A DNA stretch of 10,584 nucleotides from DASUFI01 sp036274635 (GTDB taxonomy: Bacteria > Planctomycetota > B15-G4). Of the stretch, positions 9,096 through 10,584 are shown one piece after another. The notes under the pieces are model-generated. The model worked only from the letters and a program-made list of their open reading frames with translations. It was not told the DNA's origin and did no database searches. Location: assembly GCA_036274635.1 (NCBI GenBank), contig DASUFI010000287.1, positions 1 through 10,584 of the forward strand, given 5' to 3'. Each line of letters starts with the position of its first letter. The stretch's first letter is position 1. Both the position numbers and the translations under genes were made by a program.

Positions 9096-9695
9096 TCAGT
9101 ATGCCGGAGCGTTGCTGAAGGCCCGGCAGCCGGTCTTGCCCTCGACCAGGATGCCGCGGCCGCCGAAGAGCGTGCGCCTGGTGAGGTCGCCGCCGTAGAC
9201 GTGCAGCGAGGTGGCGCGGCGCTGCCCCACGTTGCGCACCCGGTGCACCTCGGTGTCGGGCCGGCGGTTGTCGCCCAGCAGCCCGTCGCGCATGTGCTCG
9301 CGACTCACCTCGCGCAGGTGGATGGGGCCGGACAGCGCGTCGTCCAGCACGCCGTAGTTGGTGATCTCCAGCTCGCCGTCGAGCAGGCCGAAGACGCACC
9401 AGGTGTCGTGGTCGTGGATGGGCGTGCAGGCGCCGGGCTCCCACAGCAGCACCACCACGGTGAATCCCAGCGCCTCGTCCGTCACCACCTGGTGGCGGCG
9501 GTAGCCGCCGGGGTGGCGCTTGTCGGGATCCGACTCGCGCCACATCGCGTCGAGGTCGAAGCCCTCGACCACCGCCCGCGAGATGGCCTCGTGGCCGGCG
9601 CGGATGCGGGCGGCGAAGTCCATCGGCCGCGCGCAGCTGACGCGCAGCGAGCCGGCCACGGCGTCGGTCAGGGTCAGCGTCCGGGAGGGTTGCAC
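9096..9695 (-). CDS. Cysteine dioxygenase-type thiol dioxygenase (cupin)
   Basis: A 199-residue cupin of the cysteine/3-mercaptopropionate dioxygenase group: non-haem iron enzymes that oxidise a thiol to a sulfinic acid. The iron site is TPIHDHDTW (His94, His96) plus the His of TSLHVYGGD (His165). His151 in VHRVRN precedes it, as in relatives. The strand CVFGLLDGELE follows the HxH motif. Cys100 stands just after DTW, near where the mammalian enzyme has its crosslinking Cys and where bacterial relatives usually have Gly or Ala (from memory). Start: GTG at 9695 gives the full reading frame; ATG at codon 25 (9623) may be the real start, since the first 24 residues are not obviously conserved. 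A TAGAAT box lies six bases before the GTG. The substrate thiol is not decidable here. Confidence 0.88.
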   Translation of the reverse strand: MQPSRTLTLTDAVAGSLRVSCARPMDFAARIRAGHEAISRAVVEGFDLDAMWRESDPDKRHPGGYRRHQVVTDEALGFTVVVLLWEPGACTPIHDHDTWCVFGLLDGELEITNYGVLDDALSGPIHLREVSREHMRDGLLGDNRRPDTEVHRVRNVGQRRATSLHVYGGDLTRRTLFGGRGILVEGKTGCRAFSNAPAY

Positions 9696-9701
9696 GGCCG
9701 G

Positions 9702-9707
9702 ATTCTA
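9702..9707 (-). promoter_or_regulatory. -10 box abutting the thiol dioxygenase start
   Basis: TAGAAT on the minus strand matches TATAAT in five of six positions, in an otherwise almost pure G/C region. Six bases separate it from the GTG at 9695, so transcription would begin at or next to that codon and give a leaderless mRNA. If the ATG at 9623 is the true start, the leader would be about 70 nt. The best -35 at 17 bases is weak (TTTCCG). Confidence 0.45.
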
Positions 9708-9718
9708 CGCGCCCCGCG

Positions 9719-9736
9719 CGCGGCCGGAAAGCCGCG
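9719..9736 (-). terminator. Hairpin directly after the exonuclease III stop codon
   Basis: On the minus strand CGCGGC (9736-9731) and GCCGCG (9724-9719) form a perfect 6-bp GC stem with a 6-base loop, starting at the base after the xth stop codon. No T tract follows. It may separate xth from the dioxygenase gene, which has its own -10-like box immediately downstream. Confidence 0.35.
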
Positions 9737-10501
9737 TCAGGCCAGACGGACCAGCACCGGCGCGTGGTCGCTGGGGGCCTCGCCCTTGCGCGCCTCCACG
9801 TCGATCTCGACGGCCTCGGCGCCGCGCAGGGCCTCGGCGCTGAGCAGCACGTGGTCGATGCGCAGGCCCCGGTTGCCGAGGAAGCCGCGCGTGCGGAAGT
9901 CCCACCAGGTGTAGTGGCCGCCGTCCTTCACGAAGTGCCGGAAGCTGTCCACGAGGCCGCTGGCCGTGAAGCGCGCCAGCGCCTGCCGCTCGGGCGTGCT
10001 GCACAGGATCTGCTCGTGCCACGCGACCGGGTCGTGCACGTCGAGGTCGTCGAAGGTGACGTTGAAGTCGCCCAGCAGCGCGAGCCGCGGGTGCCGCTGC
10101 AGCTCGAGCGCGACGTGCGCGGCCAGCGCCTCCATCCAGCGCAGCTTGAGCGCGTACTTCTCGTGCCCGACCTGCTTGCCGTTCACGACGTAGGCGTTGA
10201 CGACGCGCAACCCGCCCACCGTGACGGCCAGCAGCCGCGCGCCGCCCTCGTCACCGCCGGTGAAGCCGCGCGCGGCGTCCGCCAGCGGCTCGCGCGACAG
10301 GATGGCCACGCCGTTGTAGCTCTTCTGCCCGAAGGTCTCGACCGCGTAGCCCTCGGCCTCGAACTCGGCGCGCGGGAACTGCTCGTCGAGGCACTTGATC
10401 TCCTGCAGGCACAGGACGTCGGGCCGGCGCTTCTGCACCCAGCCCAGCACCTTGGGCAGGCGCGCGCGGATGGAGTTGACGTTCCAGGTAGCGAGCAGCA
10501 T
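9737..10501 (-). CDS. xth: Exodeoxyribonuclease III (AP endonuclease)
   Basis: A 254-residue enzyme of the ExoIII/Xth family, which cuts DNA at abasic sites and degrades 3' ends in base-excision repair. The whole catalytic set is visible: Asn7 in WNVNSIRARL, Glu34 in LQEIK, Tyr104 in NAYVVNG, Asp145 and Asn147 in GDFNV, Asp216 in RIDHVL, and Asp245-His246 in SDHAPV. HYTWWDFR (196-203) is the DNA-contacting motif. The length matches the family (about 250-270), so the gene is complete. Start: ATG at 10501 begins directly at the first strand (MLLATWNVNS) and no alternative fits. No Shine-Dalgarno is present; a TACACT box lies eight bases upstream. It is the first gene of the minus-strand run toward the dioxygenase. 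Confidence 0.96.
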   Translation of the reverse strand: MLLATWNVNSIRARLPKVLGWVQKRRPDVLCLQEIKCLDEQFPRAEFEAEGYAVETFGQKSYNGVAILSREPLADAARGFTGGDEGGARLLAVTVGGLRVVNAYVVNGKQVGHEKYALKLRWMEALAAHVALELQRHPRLALLGDFNVTFDDLDVHDPVAWHEQILCSTPERQALARFTASGLVDSFRHFVKDGGHYTWWDFRTRGFLGNRGLRIDHVLLSAEALRGAEAVEIDVEARKGEAPSDHAPVLVRLA

Positions 10502-10584
10502 GGCGCGGCAGTGTAGCTTCGCTCCGGCACACAGCGCCGCGGGTCGTCCCGGCTCCCTATCCTCGGGGATCGGGCGATGCGGCG
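10502..10584. other. Upstream region of xth, window end
   Basis: No gene is visible in these 83 bases. On the plus strand TATCCT (10558-10563) lies 13 bases before an ATG at 10577, which might start a divergent gene beyond the window. Only two full codons are present, so this cannot be judged. Confidence 0.2.
10510..10515 (-). promoter_or_regulatory. -10-like box abutting the xth start
   Basis: TACACT on the minus strand matches TATAAT in four of six positions and ends eight bases before the ATG at 10501. A transcript from it would have a leader of zero to two bases, consistent with the absence of a Shine-Dalgarno. No good -35 is seen 17 bases upstream. Confidence 0.35.

Overview
The window is very GC-rich (roughly 70 % or more by eye) and gene-dense. 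It carries nine recognisable protein genes, one small predicted exported protein gene and one structural RNA gene. The type A RNase P RNA, the MASE1/GAF hybrid histidine kinase, the lipoprotein signal and the PEP-CTERM-like tail all point to a free-living, high-GC, diderm-type bacterium. A myxobacterial, planctomycete or other environmental lineage would fit, but nothing here fixes the phylum. No tRNA, insertion sequence, CRISPR array or phage gene was seen, so this looks like ordinary chromosomal backbone.

Layout. (1) 1-1855, minus: a PA-domain M28 zinc peptidase lipoprotein, cut off at its C-terminus by the window edge. (2) 1856-2028: a divergent intergenic region with an 8-bp inverted repeat. 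(3) 2029-2445, plus: ruvX/yqgF, a pre-16S rRNA nuclease. (4) 2465-2707, minus: an 80-residue predicted exported protein with a PEP-CTERM-like C-terminal anchor, with a good promoter about 110 nt upstream. (5) 2995-3412, minus: rnpB. (6) 3473-4413, plus: a NUDIX-type protein and a DUF952 protein, translationally coupled, the second apparently starting at CTG. (7) 4511-7063, plus: an orphan membrane hybrid histidine kinase (MASE1-GAF-HisKA-HATPase-REC). (8) 10501 down to 7083, minus: a four-gene run of exodeoxyribonuclease III, thiol dioxygenase (cupin), membrane metallophosphoesterase and SAM-dependent methyltransferase. The last two overlap by GTGA.

Functional links are loose. ruvX and rnpB are RNA-maturation housekeeping genes. 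xth is base-excision repair. The NUDIX/DUF952 pair and the metallophosphoesterase/methyltransferase pair look like true translational couples. The kinase has no partner regulator or output gene beside it, so its phosphorelay partners must lie elsewhere.

I found no convincing new multi-gene system. The items most worth a second look are the CTG start of the DUF952 gene, the altered metal-site residues in the M28 peptidase and the metallophosphoesterase, the small sorting-signal protein next to rnpB, and the -10-like boxes lying almost on the start codons of two genes, which suggest leaderless transcripts.
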